From the NCBI RefSeq assembly GCF_020615385.1, contig NZ_JAJAVB010000039.1:1-64000 (forward strand): a DNA stretch of 64,000 nucleotides, written 5' to 3'. Shown here in pieces: positions 32,786 through 42,672 of the stretch (position 1 is the stretch's first letter; the number at the start of each line of letters is the position of its first letter). The notes beneath the pieces were generated by a model that did not search any database, was not told the DNA's origin, and saw only the letters and a program-made list of their open reading frames with translations. Source of the stretch: Jiella soli (GTDB taxonomy: Bacteria; Pseudomonadota; Alphaproteobacteria; Rhizobiales; Rhizobiaceae). The position numbers were made by a program, and so were the translations under genes.

Positions 32786-34432
32786 ATGTCCGGGACCTGC
32801 CATATCGACACCTTCGTCCTCGACAACATGCCGCCGGCCGAGCTGATGCCGGACTTCATCAATCTCGACCGCCTCGGCTACCCGGAGCGTCTGAACGCGG
32901 CGGCCGAGCTGGTCGACCGGAACGTGGCGGAAGGACGGGGCGACCGGCCGGCGCTCGTCGCCCCCGGCGGGGTCCGCTGGACCTATGCCGACCTTGCCCG
33001 CACCATCGATAAGATGGCGAACGCGCTGACCGGCAAGCTCGGCCTCGTCCCCGGCAACCGCATTCTCCTGCGCTCGGCGAACAATCCGACCAAGGTCGCA
33101 CTCTACATGGCGATCATCAAGGCGGGCGGCATCGTCGTCGCGACCATGCCGCTGCTGAGGTCGCGTGAGCTGGTCCAGGTGCTCGACAAGGCCAAGATCG
33201 GCCTCGCCCTCTGCGACGCGACCCTTGCCGAGGAGATGGAGAAGGCGGCGGGCGCTGCGGCGGAGCGGCCCCGCATCGTCACCTGGTCCGGCACGGCCGG
33301 CGGTGAGCTCGGCGCACTTCTCGAAGGGTCGGCCGAGACTTTCGACGCCGCGCCGTCGCGGGGAGACGATCCCTGTCTTCTCGGCTTCACCTCGGGCACG
33401 ACCGGCCTTCCCAAGGCGACGATCCACACCCATCGCGACCTTCTCGTCATCTGCGACTGCTATTCCCGCGAGGTGCTCAGGCCGAACGAGGACGACATCT
33501 TCATCGGCTCGCCGCCGCTCGCCTTCACCTTCGGTCTCGGCGGCCTCGTCCTCTTCCCCTTCCGGGTCGGTGCCTCCGCCGTTCTCCTGGAGAAGGCCGG
33601 TCCGCCGGACCTTGCCAAGGCGATCGGCGAGTACAAGGCGACGATCTCCTTCACCGCCCCCACGGCCTACCGTGCGATCCTCGCCAAGGCGGACGAATAC
33701 GACCTGTCCTCGCTGCGCAAATGCGTCTCGGCCGGCGAGACGCTGCCGAAGCCGACCTTCGATGCCTGGTATGAGAAGACGGGCATCCGGCTGATGGACG
33801 GGATCGGCGCGACGGAGATGCTGCACATCTTCATCGCCGCCCGCGAGGACGAGATCCGCCCCGGCTCCACCGGCAAGCCGGTGCCGGGCTACGAGGCGAA
33901 GGTGATCGACGGCGAAGGCAACGAGTTGCCGCGCGGCACGCCTGGACGGCTGGCGGTGCGCGGGCCGATCGGCTGCCGCTATCTCGCCGACGAGCGCCAG
34001 GCAGTCTATGTCGAGAAGGGCTGGAACGTCACCGGCGACACCTATGTCGAGGACGAGGACGGCTATTTCTGGTTCCAGGCGCGCAACGACGACATGATCG
34101 TCTCGGCCGGCTACAACATCGCCGGGCCCGAGGTCGAGGCGGCGCTGCTCGCCCACCCCGACGTCATGGAAGCCGGTGTCGTCGGCGCGCCGGATCCCGA
34201 CCGCGGCCGGATCGTCAAGGCCTATGTCGTGCTTGCCGAGGGGCATGAAGCGTCCCCGGCGCTCGCCGAAGCCCTGCAGGAGCATGTCAAGCAGGAGCTC
34301 GCGCCATATAAGTACCCCCGGTCGATCGTCTTCGTCGATGCTTTGCCGAAGACCGGATCGGGCAAGCTGCAACGCTTCGCACTGCGCCAGAAGGCGCAGG
34401 AAGAAGCGGCGAAAAAGGGAGAAAACGCGTGA
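32786..34432 (+). CDS. 2-aminobenzoate (benzoate-type) CoA ligase
   Basis: The 548-residue protein is of the ANL superfamily. The P-loop GFTSGTTGLPKATIHTHRD, the GIGATEMLHIF block typical of benzoate and 2-aminobenzoate CoA ligases, and the terminal TGSGKLQRF catalytic Lys are present. It should convert anthranilate, ATP and CoA to anthraniloyl-CoA, the substrate of the fused monooxygenase/reductase at 47836-50214. Benzoate or salicylate are alternative substrates. It overlaps the RidA-like gene by GTGA. Confidence 0.85.
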   Translation: MSGTCHIDTFVLDNMPPAELMPDFINLDRLGYPERLNAAAELVDRNVAEGRGDRPALVAPGGVRWTYADLARTIDKMANALTGKLGLVPGNRILLRSANNPTKVALYMAIIKAGGIVVATMPLLRSRELVQVLDKAKIGLALCDATLAEEMEKAAGAAAERPRIVTWSGTAGGELGALLEGSAETFDAAPSRGDDPCLLGFTSGTTGLPKATIHTHRDLLVICDCYSREVLRPNEDDIFIGSPPLAFTFGLGGLVLFPFRVGASAVLLEKAGPPDLAKAIGEYKATISFTAPTAYRAILAKADEYDLSSLRKCVSAGETLPKPTFDAWYEKTGIRLMDGIGATEMLHIFIAAREDEIRPGSTGKPVPGYEAKVIDGEGNELPRGTPGRLAVRGPIGCRYLADERQAVYVEKGWNVTGDTYVEDEDGYFWFQARNDDMIVSAGYNIAGPEVEAALLAHPDVMEAGVVGAPDPDRGRIVKAYVVLAEGHEASPALAEALQEHVKQELAPYKYPRSIVFVDALPKTGSGKLQRFALRQKAQEEAAKKGENA

Positions 34433-34884
34433 ACCTTTCTCGGCCGGTCGTCGGCGAGGACGCAGCGTCCGACGGACGCATGGAAGATGATGGTCTGACC
34501 GTGCTGCAGCCCGCCGGCTGGAAAAAGCCGAAGGGCTATGCCAACGGCATGATGGGACGCGGCCGGATCGTTCTGACCGGTGGACTGATCGGCTGGGACG
34601 AGACCGAAACGCTCGCGGACGGGTTCGTCCCGCAGGTCGAACAGACGTTGAAGAACGTCGTTGCGATCGTCGCGGAGGCCGGCGGCGGGCCGGAGCACAT
34701 CGCGCGGCTCACCTGGTACGTGAAGAGCATCGCGACCTATCGCGCCTCGCTGGCCGAGCTCGGCGGGGTCTATCGCGAGGTGATCGGCCGCCACTACCCG
34801 GCGATGGCGCTGGTCGAGGTCGCCGACCTCGTCGAACCGCAGGCGCTGGTCGAGATCGAAGCGACGGCCATTGTGCCGGACTGA
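34429..34884 (+). CDS. RidA/YjgF family protein
   Basis: The protein has 151 residues from GTG 34429, with an N-terminal extension of about 20 residues over typical RidA. The fold is clear (MMGRGRIVLTGGLIGWD, FVPQVEQTLKNVVAIV, LVEIEATAIV). The arginine that RidA uses to hydrolyse imines (PARxxV) is Met126 in YPAMALVEV, so ordinary imine deaminase activity is doubtful. A RidA-like protein fits the pathway because the enamine of the reduced 2-aminobenzoyl-CoA must lose ammonia (inference). Confidence 0.85.
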   Translation: MNLSRPVVGEDAASDGRMEDDGLTVLQPAGWKKPKGYANGMMGRGRIVLTGGLIGWDETETLADGFVPQVEQTLKNVVAIVAEAGGGPEHIARLTWYVKSIATYRASLAELGGVYREVIGRHYPAMALVEVADLVEPQALVEIEATAIVPD

Positions 34885-34935
34885 GGCTGCGTCTGCGGGC
34901 AAGCCATAAGAGAACAAGACGAGAGGACCGACGCC

Positions 34936-36156
34936 ATGTCCACCGCCCCCGCGCAGACTCCCGCGCAGGCCGCCCCGACGGCCGAATTCGACTGGGCCGA
35001 CCCGTTCCGGCTGGAGGATCAGCTGACCGAGGACGAGCGGCTGATCTTCGAGACCGCCCGCTCCTTCGCCGAGGAGAAGCTGCGGCCGCGAGTGATCGCC
35101 GCCTATCAGAACGAGACGACCGACCGCTCCATCTTCAACGAGATGGGCGAGCTCGGCCTGCTCGGCATCACCGTTCCCGAGGACTACGGCTGCGCCGGCG
35201 CGTCCTACGTCTCCTACGGGCTCGTCGCCCGTGCGGTCGAGGCGGTGGATTCGGGCTACCGCTCAATGATGAGCGTCCAGTCCTCGCTGGTGATGTACCC
35301 GATCTACGCCTATGGCGACGAAGCTCAGCGCAAGAAGTACTTGCCGAAGCTCGCGACCGGCGAATTCGTCGGCTGCTTCGGCCTGACCGAGCCCGACGCC
35401 GGCTCCGACCCCGCGGGCATGAAGACCAAGGCCGAGAAGATCGACGGCGGCTATCGCCTCTCCGGCGCCAAGATGTGGATCTCCAACTCGCCGATCGCCG
35501 ACGTCTTCGTCGTCTGGGCGAAGTCGGCCGCCCATGACGGCAAGATCCGCGGCTTCATCCTGGAGAAGGGGATGAAGGGCCTTTCGGCGCCGAAGATCGA
35601 GGGCAAGCTGAGCTTGCGCGCCTCGGTGACCGGCGAGATCGTGATGGACGGGGTCGAGGTGCCGGAGGAGAACCTTTTGCCCAACGTCTCCGGCCTGCGC
35701 GGCCCCTTCGGCTGCCTCAACCGGGCCCGCTACGGGATTTCCTGGGGCGCGATGGGCGCCGCCGAGGACTGCTGGAAGCGTGCCCGCGACTACACGCTGG
35801 AGCGCATCCAGTTCGGCCGGCCGCTGGCCGCCACGCAGCTCGTGCAGAAGAAGCTCGCGGACATGCAGACCGAGATCGCGCTCGGCCTGCAGGCCTCGCT
35901 CCGGGTCGGCCGCCTCTTCGACGATGGCAAGATGGCGCCGGAGATGATCTCGCTCGTCAAGCGCAACAATTGCGGCAAGGCGCTCGACATCGCCCGGACC
36001 GCCCGCGACATGCATGGCGGCAACGGCATCATGGGCGAGTACCACGTCATGCGCCACGCCCAGAACCTCGAGACCGTCAACACCTACGAGGGCACGCACG
36101 ACGTCCACGCGCTGATCCTCGGCAAGGCCCAGACGGGAATCCAGGCCTTCTTCTAA
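34936..36156 (+). CDS. gcdH: glutaryl-CoA dehydrogenase
   Basis: The 406-residue protein carries near-signature segments of Gcd[73 protein letters not shown] and the catalytic-Glu block [20 protein letters not shown]. It oxidatively decarboxylates glutaryl-CoA to crotonyl-CoA with FAD. It is the last gene of the 2-aminobenzoyl-CoA operon, which suggests the ring carbons leave the pathway as glutaryl-CoA. The ATG has AGAGGACCGACGCC upstream. Confidence 0.93.
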   Translation: MSTAPAQTPAQAAPTAEFDWADPFRLEDQLTEDERLIFETARSFAEEKLRPRVIAAYQNETTDRSIFNEMGELGLLGITVPEDYGCAGASYVSYGLVARAVEAVDSGYRSMMSVQSSLVMYPIYAYGDEAQRKKYLPKLATGEFVGCFGLTEPDAGSDPAGMKTKAEKIDGGYRLSGAKMWISNSPIADVFVVWAKSAAHDGKIRGFILEKGMKGLSAPKIEGKLSLRASVTGEIVMDGVEVPEENLLPNVSGLRGPFGCLNRARYGISWGAMGAAEDCWKRARDYTLERIQFGRPLAATQLVQKKLADMQTEIALGLQASLRVGRLFDDGKMAPEMISLVKRNNCGKALDIARTARDMHGGNGIMGEYHVMRHAQNLETVNTYEGTHDVHALILGKAQTGIQAFF

Positions 36157-36305
36157 CCCCGACAGGGTCCGGCCGGTCGCTGCGCTGGCGGCGCCGGTCG
36201 CCTCGCAGGCGGTTTTGACGAGCTTGGCGCCGGCACTCGCCGGCCGCCGGATGGCGCAAGCCGCCCGATACGCGGGCCTGAACGACCGCCATCGGCTTGA
36301 CGGTG

Positions 36306-37571
36306 TCAGGTCACCGCCCGGCGGACGCCGAATTCGGGCCGCCGCCATTCGCCGGAGGCGAGCACTTCGCTGAGGATCTCTGCGGCATCGAAGGCGTCGA
36401 CGAAGCGCGTATAGAGCGGTGCAAAGCCGAAGCGGAGAATGTCCGGCGCGCGGAAGTCGCCGATCACGCCGCGTGCGATCAGGGCCTGCATCACCGCGTA
36501 TGCGCCCGGATGCGCGAAGGAGATCTGGCTGCCCCGCACGGACGCGTCGCGCGGGCTGACGAGGGTCACGTCGAACTCCCCGCAGAGCGCCTCGACCCGG
36601 GCGAGGAACAGTTCGCAGAGAGCCACGGACTTCTCGCGCAGCCCCGCCATATCCACCGTTTCGAAGAGGTCGAGCGCCGCGTCGAGCGCGCTCATCGACA
36701 GGACGGCCGGCGTTCCGGTCAGGAAGCGGTCGATGCCGTCCGCCGGCTGGTAGGAGCTGTCGAAACGGAACGGTGCGGCATGGCCGAACCAGCCGGACAG
36801 GGGCTGCACCGCCCGCCCCTGCAGCCGCGGCGCGACATAGAGGAAGGCCGGCGCGCCCGGGCCGCCATTGAGATATTTGTAACCGCAGCCGATCGCGAAA
36901 TCCGCATCCGCGCCCGTGAGATCGAGTGGCATGGCGCCGGCGGAATGGGCGAGATCCCAGATCGCGAGCGCCCCGCAATCGTGGGCCATCCGGGTCGTCG
37001 CCGCCATGTCGTGAACCAGGCCGGTGCGATAGCTGACATGGGTCAGCATCACCGCAGCGACCGTCTCGTCGAGGACCGCGGGAATGTCCGCGGGATCGTT
37101 CACCAGCCGGAGCTCGTGGCCCTGCCCCGCCAGGGCCGCCAAGCCCTCGGCGATGTAAAGGTCGGTGGGAAAATTGCTGCGTTCGGAGACGATCACCCGG
37201 CGGGACGGATTGAGCGCGATCGCGGCGGCCAGCACCTTGAAGAGGTTGACCGAGGTCGAGTCGGCCGCCACGACGCTCGCCTCGGGCGCCCCGATCAGGC
37301 GGGCGATCTTGTCGCCGACCCGGCGCGGCAGATCGACCCAGCCGGCCGCGTTCCAGGAGCCGATCAGCCCGTCGCCCCATTCCCGCTCGACGACATCGCG
37401 GACGCGCTCGCGGACGTTGTGCGCCAGCGGCCCGAGCGAATTGCCGTCGAGATAGATCAGCCCTTCCGGCATGTGGAAGGCATCGCGCATTCCGGCGAGC
37501 GGATCGCTTCGATCGAGCGCCTCCGCTTCCTCACGGTTCGACGGGGCGCGGCCCATCCCGGTTGCGGTCAT
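36306..37571 (-). CDS. kynU: kynureninase
   Basis: The protein has 421 residues from ATG 37571; the open frame to 37760 overlaps the previous gene and is not used. It is a PLP enzyme of fold type I: SNFPTDLYIAEGL, AIWDLAHSAGAMP, and the Schiff-base Lys in GYKYLNGGPGAPAF at about 230. It hydrolyses kynurenine to anthranilate and alanine, a second entry to the anthraniloyl-CoA pathway. The gene is last in a minus-strand operon after 3-hydroxyacyl-CoA dehydrogenase and enoyl-CoA hydratase, converging on gcdH. Confidence 0.92.
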   Translation of the reverse strand: MTATGMGRAPSNREEAEALDRSDPLAGMRDAFHMPEGLIYLDGNSLGPLAHNVRERVRDVVEREWGDGLIGSWNAAGWVDLPRRVGDKIARLIGAPEASVVAADSTSVNLFKVLAAAIALNPSRRVIVSERSNFPTDLYIAEGLAALAGQGHELRLVNDPADIPAVLDETVAAVMLTHVSYRTGLVHDMAATTRMAHDCGALAIWDLAHSAGAMPLDLTGADADFAIGCGYKYLNGGPGAPAFLYVAPRLQGRAVQPLSGWFGHAAPFRFDSSYQPADGIDRFLTGTPAVLSMSALDAALDLFETVDMAGLREKSVALCELFLARVEALCGEFDVTLVSPRDASVRGSQISFAHPGAYAVMQALIARGVIGDFRAPDILRFGFAPLYTRFVDAFDAAEILSEVLASGEWRRPEFGVRRAVT

Positions 37572-37615
37572 CGCTCGGTGATCCTCCTCCTGCCCTTGGC
37601 CTGTCGCACGCCCCG

Positions 37616-39178
37616 TCAATTCTCCGGCGTCGCCAGAGGCAGATCCAGCAAAGCGCGTCGTTTCAGCCACGGGCTGGGACGGTAGCGCGGATCGCCGTAG
37701 AAGTCGTGCATGGCTTCGAGGATGGCGAGGATGCGCCGCGGCCCGAGCGCGTCCCCCCATTCCAGCGGCCCTTTCGGATAGCCGAGGGCGAGCTTGACCC
37801 CGACATCGATATCGGCAGGCGCCGCGATGCGCTGTTGCGCGATATCGCAGCCGAGGTTGACGATGCTTGCGATGACGCGCTGGGCGAGGAACCCGGGGCT
37901 GTCGTGGATGACGGTGACCGGATGCTCGCCGGCGGCCAGCAGCGCATGGGCGAGATCACGGATCTCGGGCAGCGTCGCGACGCCGGCCATGATCGTGCGC
38001 CGGCCACCCAGCGGCAGCAGCATGTCGACTGCCACCGTGCGCTGCGGATCCAGCCCCTCTTCCAGCGCTGCCATGCTTGCGTCGAGCCCAAAGGGCGTCA
38101 CCAAGCAGAGTGCCGCCGCTGAGGGACGCTCGCTGTCCTCCAAGGCAGCGCCCGCCTGCGCAAGGGCGCCCCTGAGCTCCTTCGCCTCGGCCTCGTACCG
38201 GCCCGAAACCCAGACCGGACGGTTGTTCGGGGCAACCGCGGGCGGCTCCGCCTCGGCAGGTGCGACCGGCTTGCCGTCGCCATAGCGGTAGAAGCCGGCA
38301 CCGCTCTTGCGGCCGAGAAGGCCCGCGGAGCGGCGCAAGGCGCCCATATGCACCGGCCGGTATCGCGGCTCCTCGAAATACTGGTGGTAGACGGATTCGC
38401 TGACCGTCTGGACGACATCCATCCCGACGAGATCGATCAGCTGGAACGGGCCCATTCCGAAGCCGGCGGCCTCGACCATGACCCTGTCGACGTCGCCGAA
38501 GGCGCAGACGCCCTCGCCGACGATGCGCATCGCCTCCGACGTATAGGCGCGGCCGGCATGGTTGACGAGGAAGCCGGGAGAATCGCTGGCCCGCACCGGC
38601 CGGTGGCCCATGCGCTTTGCAAGCGCCTCCAGCGCCTCGACCGCAAAGGCCTCCGTGCGGGCCCCTGCCACCACCTCCACCACGCGCATCAGCGGCACCG
38701 GATTGAAGAAGTGGAACCCGGCGACCCGCTCGGGACGCCGGGCGTCGGCTCCGAGCTCGGTGACCGACAGGGAGGAGGTGTTGCTCGCCAGGATGCAGGA
38801 CGGCTCGACGACCGCCTCGAGCCCGGCAAGCACCGCCCGCTTCACCTCGATGCGCTCCACGACCGCCTCGACGACGGCATCGCAGCCTCGCATCGCCTCG
38901 TATCCGCCGGGTCCCGCGATCGGGACGACGCGGATCCGGGACAGGGCCGCCGCCGCGTCGGCCTCGCTCAAACGTCCCTTCGCCCGCTTGCGATCGAGCA
39001 TTCCGCCGACGAAGGTCCGGGCCTCCTCGGCCGCTTCCGGCTTGGCGTCGGCGATAAGCACGGTCAGTCCGGCTTCCGCTGCGATCTGCGCAATGCCGCG
39101 TCCCATGATGCCAGCGCCGACGATACCGAGCGTCAGCGGCTCCTTGCCATCGCCAAAGCGGGATGCGGTTTCGACCAT
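37616..39178 (-). CDS. 3-hydroxyacyl-CoA dehydrogenase, PaaH-type (two C-domains)
   Basis: The 520-residue protein has the NAD site GIVGAGIMGRGIAQIAAEAG near residue 20 and the catalytic His segment FHFFNPVPLMRVVEVVAG at about 150. A 3HCDH C-domain is followed by a second copy (GYPKGPLEWGDALG) near the end. This length and duplication are typical of 3-hydroxyadipyl-CoA dehydrogenases of phenylacetate-type pathways. It probably oxidises a hydroxyacyl-CoA formed by the neighbouring hydratase. It lies 31 bases after the hydratase stop. Confidence 0.9.
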   Translation of the reverse strand: MVETASRFGDGKEPLTLGIVGAGIMGRGIAQIAAEAGLTVLIADAKPEAAEEARTFVGGMLDRKRAKGRLSEADAAAALSRIRVVPIAGPGGYEAMRGCDAVVEAVVERIEVKRAVLAGLEAVVEPSCILASNTSSLSVTELGADARRPERVAGFHFFNPVPLMRVVEVVAGARTEAFAVEALEALAKRMGHRPVRASDSPGFLVNHAGRAYTSEAMRIVGEGVCAFGDVDRVMVEAAGFGMGPFQLIDLVGMDVVQTVSESVYHQYFEEPRYRPVHMGALRRSAGLLGRKSGAGFYRYGDGKPVAPAEAEPPAVAPNNRPVWVSGRYEAEAKELRGALAQAGAALEDSERPSAAALCLVTPFGLDASMAALEEGLDPQRTVAVDMLLPLGGRRTIMAGVATLPEIRDLAHALLAAGEHPVTVIHDSPGFLAQRVIASIVNLGCDIAQQRIAAPADIDVGVKLALGYPKGPLEWGDALGPRRILAILEAMHDFYGDPRYRPSPWLKRRALLDLPLATPEN

Positions 39179-39209
39179 GTTCGTCTTCCTTTCGATGCCT
39201 CGCTGTCGC

Positions 39210-39980
39210 TCAGCGGCCGGTGAAATCCGGCTTCCGCTTTTCCAGGAAGGCCGCCATGCCTTCCTTCTGGTCGCGCGTGTCGAACAGGAGCTGGAAGGCC
39301 TGCCGCTCCGTCAACAGCGCCGAATCCAGAGACTGGTCGGCGCCCGCCAGGACCACTTCCTTGATCTTGCGCGCCGCAAGCGGCGGCAGCTTGGCGATCG
39401 CCCGCGCAAGGTGAAGAGCCCGCTCCAACGTCTCGCGGTCCGGCACGACCTCGGACACCAGCCCCATCGCCTCGGCCTCTATCGCCGAGACCGGCTCGCC
39501 GGTGAGGAGCATCTTCATCGCCTTGAACTTGCCGACGGCGCGCACCAGCCGCTGGGTTCCGCCGGCTCCCGGCATGATGCCGACCTTGATCTCCGGCTGG
39601 CCGAAGCGAGCGCTCTCTCCGGCCACGATGATGTCGGCATGCATGGCGAGTTCGCAGCCGCCACCGAGCGCCCAGCCGTTCACCGCCGCGATCAGCGGCT
39701 TCGGAAAGGTCCGGATCGGCTCCCAGAGCTTTTCCGTGCGTCGCAGCGCAATCTGGGTCGGGGACGCCGATGCCATGGCCCGGATATCCGCTCCCGCCGC
39801 GAAGCAGTCGGGCCCGCCTGTCAGCACGACGACGTTCACGCCCTCGTCTACGGCCAGAGCCTCGAAATGGCCTGCCAGTTGCGCCCGCATCTCGGCCGAC
39901 AGCGCGTTGCGGGTCTGAGGCCGGTTCATGTGGACGATGGCGACCCCGTCACCGCCCGTTTCGACCAGAGTCTCGTCCAT
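39210..39980 (-). CDS. enoyl-CoA hydratase
   Basis: The 256-residue crotonase family protein has intact active-site blocks: LTGGPDCFAAGADIRAMA for the oxyanion hole and NGWALGGGCELAMHADI. Both catalytic Glu positions are filled (GGGCELA and FGQPEIKVGIMPGAGG). It hydrates trans-2-enoyl-CoA in beta-oxidation of the ring-opened product. It is the first gene of the echA/hbd/kynU operon, starting 77 bases from operator box c. Confidence 0.92.
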   Translation of the reverse strand: MDETLVETGGDGVAIVHMNRPQTRNALSAEMRAQLAGHFEALAVDEGVNVVVLTGGPDCFAAGADIRAMASASPTQIALRRTEKLWEPIRTFPKPLIAAVNGWALGGGCELAMHADIIVAGESARFGQPEIKVGIMPGAGGTQRLVRAVGKFKAMKMLLTGEPVSAIEAEAMGLVSEVVPDRETLERALHLARAIAKLPPLAARKIKEVVLAGADQSLDSALLTERQAFQLLFDTRDQKEGMAAFLEKRKPDFTGR

Positions 39981-40057
39981 CCCGCGGCTCCCTTAGATGC
40001 TCCCGCGCCGCGCCGGGTCCCGCAAGACTCGATCGTCGCCGCCGGCCGGCAAATCGC

Positions 40058-40069
40058 TTTAAGCTTGAA
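40058..40069. promoter_or_regulatory. putative MarR-type operator box c (TTTAAGCTTGAA)
   Basis: One mismatch to the consensus. It lies 77 bases upstream of the minus-strand enoyl-CoA hydratase start, within an AT-rich patch that would serve as the -10 region on that strand. Confidence 0.65.
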
Positions 40070-40219
40070 CTTTTATCGGCCGAAGGCAAGCCGCGGAAGT
40101 GACGGCATCAGCCGCCCCCACGACAACTTCCGTCTGCCGGGCCTACGTCTGGTCGCTCAGTCTGCCCGAGCAGACGTCCCGCGTCTCCGCAGGCTTGTTG
40201 ACACCTTGGAGGCAATCTC

Positions 40220-40231
40220 TTTAAGCTTGAA
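40220..40231. promoter_or_regulatory. putative MarR-type operator box d (TTTAAGCTTGAA)
   Basis: Identical to box c. TTGACA at 40198-40203 is placed so that the box covers the -10 element of a promoter reading into the Liv operon, leaving a leader of about 200 bases before GTG 40433. Confidence 0.68.
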
Positions 40232-40432
40232 ATATCGGTTCGCATCGGAGGCCCTCGACGGCCTTCCGGGACCGCAGCGTCGCGATCTTCCTGCAAGGGA
40301 AGCGTGGCGAAGCGGCATCCGCTTTCCGCATCCGGGCACCCTTGCCCGAGATCATGCGCTCCCGCCCGGCGGCGGGACGCCCGACATTCTCGCCTGCCCT
40401 TCAGACATCGCAACGCTTTCCCGGAGGACACT

Positions 40433-41587
40433 GTGAAGAGACTGCTCCTGACCCTCACTGCCCTGACCGGCCTCACCCTCGCGGCGACGGCGGCCCGAGC
40501 CGACATCAAGGTCGGATTCGTGACCTCCCTCAGCGGTCCCGGTGCCTCGATCGGCACCCTCTACGACAGAGGCATGAAGGCGGCCTTCGCCTATCAGAGC
40601 GAGATCGACGGCCAGAAGATCGAGCTGATCGAGCTCGACGACGGGTCCGATCCGACGGCGGCGACGCAGAACGCGCGCAAGCTGATCCAGCAGGATCATG
40701 TCGACATCCTGATCGGCACGGCGACGGCGCCTTCGACCAACGCCATGATGGCCGTCGCGAACGAGCTGCACGTGCCGTTCATCGCGATCTCGCCGGTCAA
40801 CATCAAGGTGCCGGAGAACGGTCATCTGTGGGGCGTCGCGATGCCCCAGACGCCTTCGCTGATGGTCAAGGTCATCGCCGACCGGATGAAGAAGGAAGGC
40901 ATCGACACCGCCGGCTATATCGGCTTCTCCGACGCCTGGGGCGACCTCGTCTACAACGGTGCCAAGGCGGCGGAGGCCGAAGGCGACGCGAAGATCACCA
41001 CCAACGAGCGCTATTCCCGCACCGATTCCTCGGTGACGGCGCAGGCGCTGAAGGTCATGGCGACCAAGCCCGACGGCGTCCTGATCGGCGGCTCGGCGAC
41101 GCAGGCGGCGCTGCCGATCCTCGCCCTGAAGAAGCTCGGCTACAAGGGTCCGTTCTACGGCACGCCGGCAATGCTCAATGCCGACTTCGTGCGCGTCGGC
41201 GGCAAGCAGGTCGAGGGCGTCAAGGTCTCGGCCGGCCCGGTGATCGTGACCAGCCAGCTGCCGGACGACCACTTCTCCAAGGAGATCGGGACGAAGTTCC
41301 ACGAGGTCTTCCAGAAGGTGAACGGCGGCGATGCCGACGACGGCTTCTCCGGCTATTCCTTCGACGGCTGGCTGCTCTTCCTCAGCGCGGCCGAAAAGGC
41401 GCTGAAGACCGCCGAGCCCGGCACCGAAGAGTTCCGCAAGGCGCTGATGGACGGGATCTACGCCACCAAGGATCTGAAGGGCGTGCACTCGGTCTACAAT
41501 TTCAGCCCCGACTCCGCCTATGGCGTCGATGCGCGAAGCCTTGTCGTCGTCCAGCTGCAGGACGGCAAATGGGTCTACCAGCCCTGA
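40433..41587 (+). CDS. branched-chain-type ABC substrate-binding protein
   Basis: The protein has 384 residues from GTG 40433, which follows GGAGGA by five bases. It has a signal peptide (KRLLLTLTALTGLTLAAT to ARA) and a Peripla_BP_6 fold: VGFVTSLSGPGASIGTLY, LIQQDHVDILIGTATA, GYIGFSDAWGDLVYNG. Relatives bind branched-chain amino acids, benzoate derivatives or other aromatic acids. In this locus an aromatic acid such as anthranilate or indoleacetate is likely (inference). It heads a four-gene transporter operon. Confidence 0.88.
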   Translation: MKRLLLTLTALTGLTLAATAARADIKVGFVTSLSGPGASIGTLYDRGMKAAFAYQSEIDGQKIELIELDDGSDPTAATQNARKLIQQDHVDILIGTATAPSTNAMMAVANELHVPFIAISPVNIKVPENGHLWGVAMPQTPSLMVKVIADRMKKEGIDTAGYIGFSDAWGDLVYNGAKAAEAEGDAKITTNERYSRTDSSVTAQALKVMATKPDGVLIGGSATQAALPILALKKLGYKGPFYGTPAMLNADFVRVGGKQVEGVKVSAGPVIVTSQLPDDHFSKEIGTKFHEVFQKVNGGDADDGFSGYSFDGWLLFLSAAEKALKTAEPGTEEFRKALMDGIYATKDLKGVHSVYNFSPDSAYGVDARSLVVVQLQDGKWVYQP

Positions 41588-41628
41588 TCCACCGCCTCCT
41601 GCTGACCCGCGCAACGGCCTGACATGCG

Positions 41629-42672
41629 ATGAACTCTCAAATTGCCGCCTTTCTGACGATCGACGGGGTGGCGACCGGCGCGATCTACGTCCTGATCGCG
41701 CTCGGCATCGTGCTGATCTTCGCGGTCACGCGGGTCATCTTCGTACCCTTCGGCGACATCGCCGCCTTCGCGGCGCTGACGCTGGCGGGACTGGAGACCG
41801 GCCAGCTGCCGGGAACCGTCGGCCTCGTCGCGGTGCTGGCGGTGCTGGCAACCCTGGTCGAAAGTGTCAGTCTCCTCAGGGCGGGCCGGGGGGCGCAGAT
41901 CCCCCGGGCCCTCCTCTTCTACCTGGTCCTGCCGATGATCCCGGCAGCCGCGGTCTTCCTGACTGCCGGCATGGTCCTGCCGATTGCCCTACGCATCGTC
42001 CTGGCGCTGGCGCTGATCCTGCCGATCGCGCCGCTTCTCGACCGGCTGATCTTCCGGCCGATCGCCGACGCCACGGTGCTCCTCCTCCTCACCGTCTCGG
42101 TGGCGCTGCATTTCGCCCTTGTCGGGCTCGGCCTTCTGTTCTTCGGGCCGGAGGGCGTGCGCACCGAGGCGCTGACCGACTACACGCTGATCCTCGGCGA
42201 GATCCCGATCGCGGGCCAGTCGATCCTGATCGTCGCGGCGGCCATCCTGTTCAGCGGCCTCTTGTTCCTGTTCTTCGAGTTCACCCTGGCCGGCAAATCG
42301 CTGCACGCGACGGCCGTGAACCGCACCGGCGCGCGGCTGATGGGCATCCGGCCCGAACGCACGGGCACCATCGCCTATCTCCTAGGCTCGCTTCTTGCCG
42401 GCGTCTCCGGCATCCTGATCTCGCCGGTCAACACGATCTTCTACGATTCCGGTTTCCTGCTCGGGCTCAAGGCCTTCGTCGGCGCGATCATCGGCGGCCT
42501 CGTCAGCTTCCCCGTCACCGCGATCGGATCGCTGTTCGTCGGCATTCTGGAGAGCTTCGCCGCCTTCCAGAGCTCGTCCTTCAAGGAGGTGATCGTCTTC
42601 TCGATCCTGATCCCGGTCCTTCTGTGGCGCTCCTATACCGTCGCCCATTCCGAAGAGGACATCGACGAATGA
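41629..42672 (+). CDS. livH: LivH-type ABC permease
   Basis: The 347-residue protein has about eight or nine predicted helices. GVATGAIYVLIALGIVLIFA and LKAFVGAIIGGLVSFPVTAIG are the usual LivH start and end segments. A hydrophobic insertion at about 85-130 makes it longer than the common 290-residue form. It forms the channel with the LivM part of the next protein, which overlaps by ATGA. Confidence 0.9.
   Translation: MNSQIAAFLTIDGVATGAIYVLIALGIVLIFAVTRVIFVPFGDIAAFAALTLAGLETGQLPGTVGLVAVLAVLATLVESVSLLRAGRGAQIPRALLFYLVLPMIPAAAVFLTAGMVLPIALRIVLALALILPIAPLLDRLIFRPIADATVLLLLTVSVALHFALVGLGLLFFGPEGVRTEALTDYTLILGEIPIAGQSILIVAAAILFSGLLFLFFEFTLAGKSLHATAVNRTGARLMGIRPERTGTIAYLLGSLLAGVSGILISPVNTIFYDSGFLLGLKAFVGAIIGGLVSFPVTAIGSLFVGILESFAAFQSSSFKEVIVFSILIPVLLWRSYTVAHSEEDIDE

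Larger units (their letters stand above)
39981..40432. promoter_or_regulatory. divergent promoter region with two operator boxes
   Basis: These 452 bases between the hydratase operon and the Liv transporter operon hold no gene. They contain boxes c (40058-40069) and d (40220-40231). An inverted repeat GTCTGC/GCAGAC lies at 40160-40175, and a consensus TTGACA at 40198-40203 lies 16 bases before box d. Each divergent unit thus has its own box. Confidence 0.6.

Noticed and set aside
35263-37380. 705-residue minus-strand frame overlapping kynureninase and glutaryl-CoA dehydrogenase
   Set aside because: Kynureninase is clearly coded in a different frame of the same strand, and the other half is antisense to gcdH.
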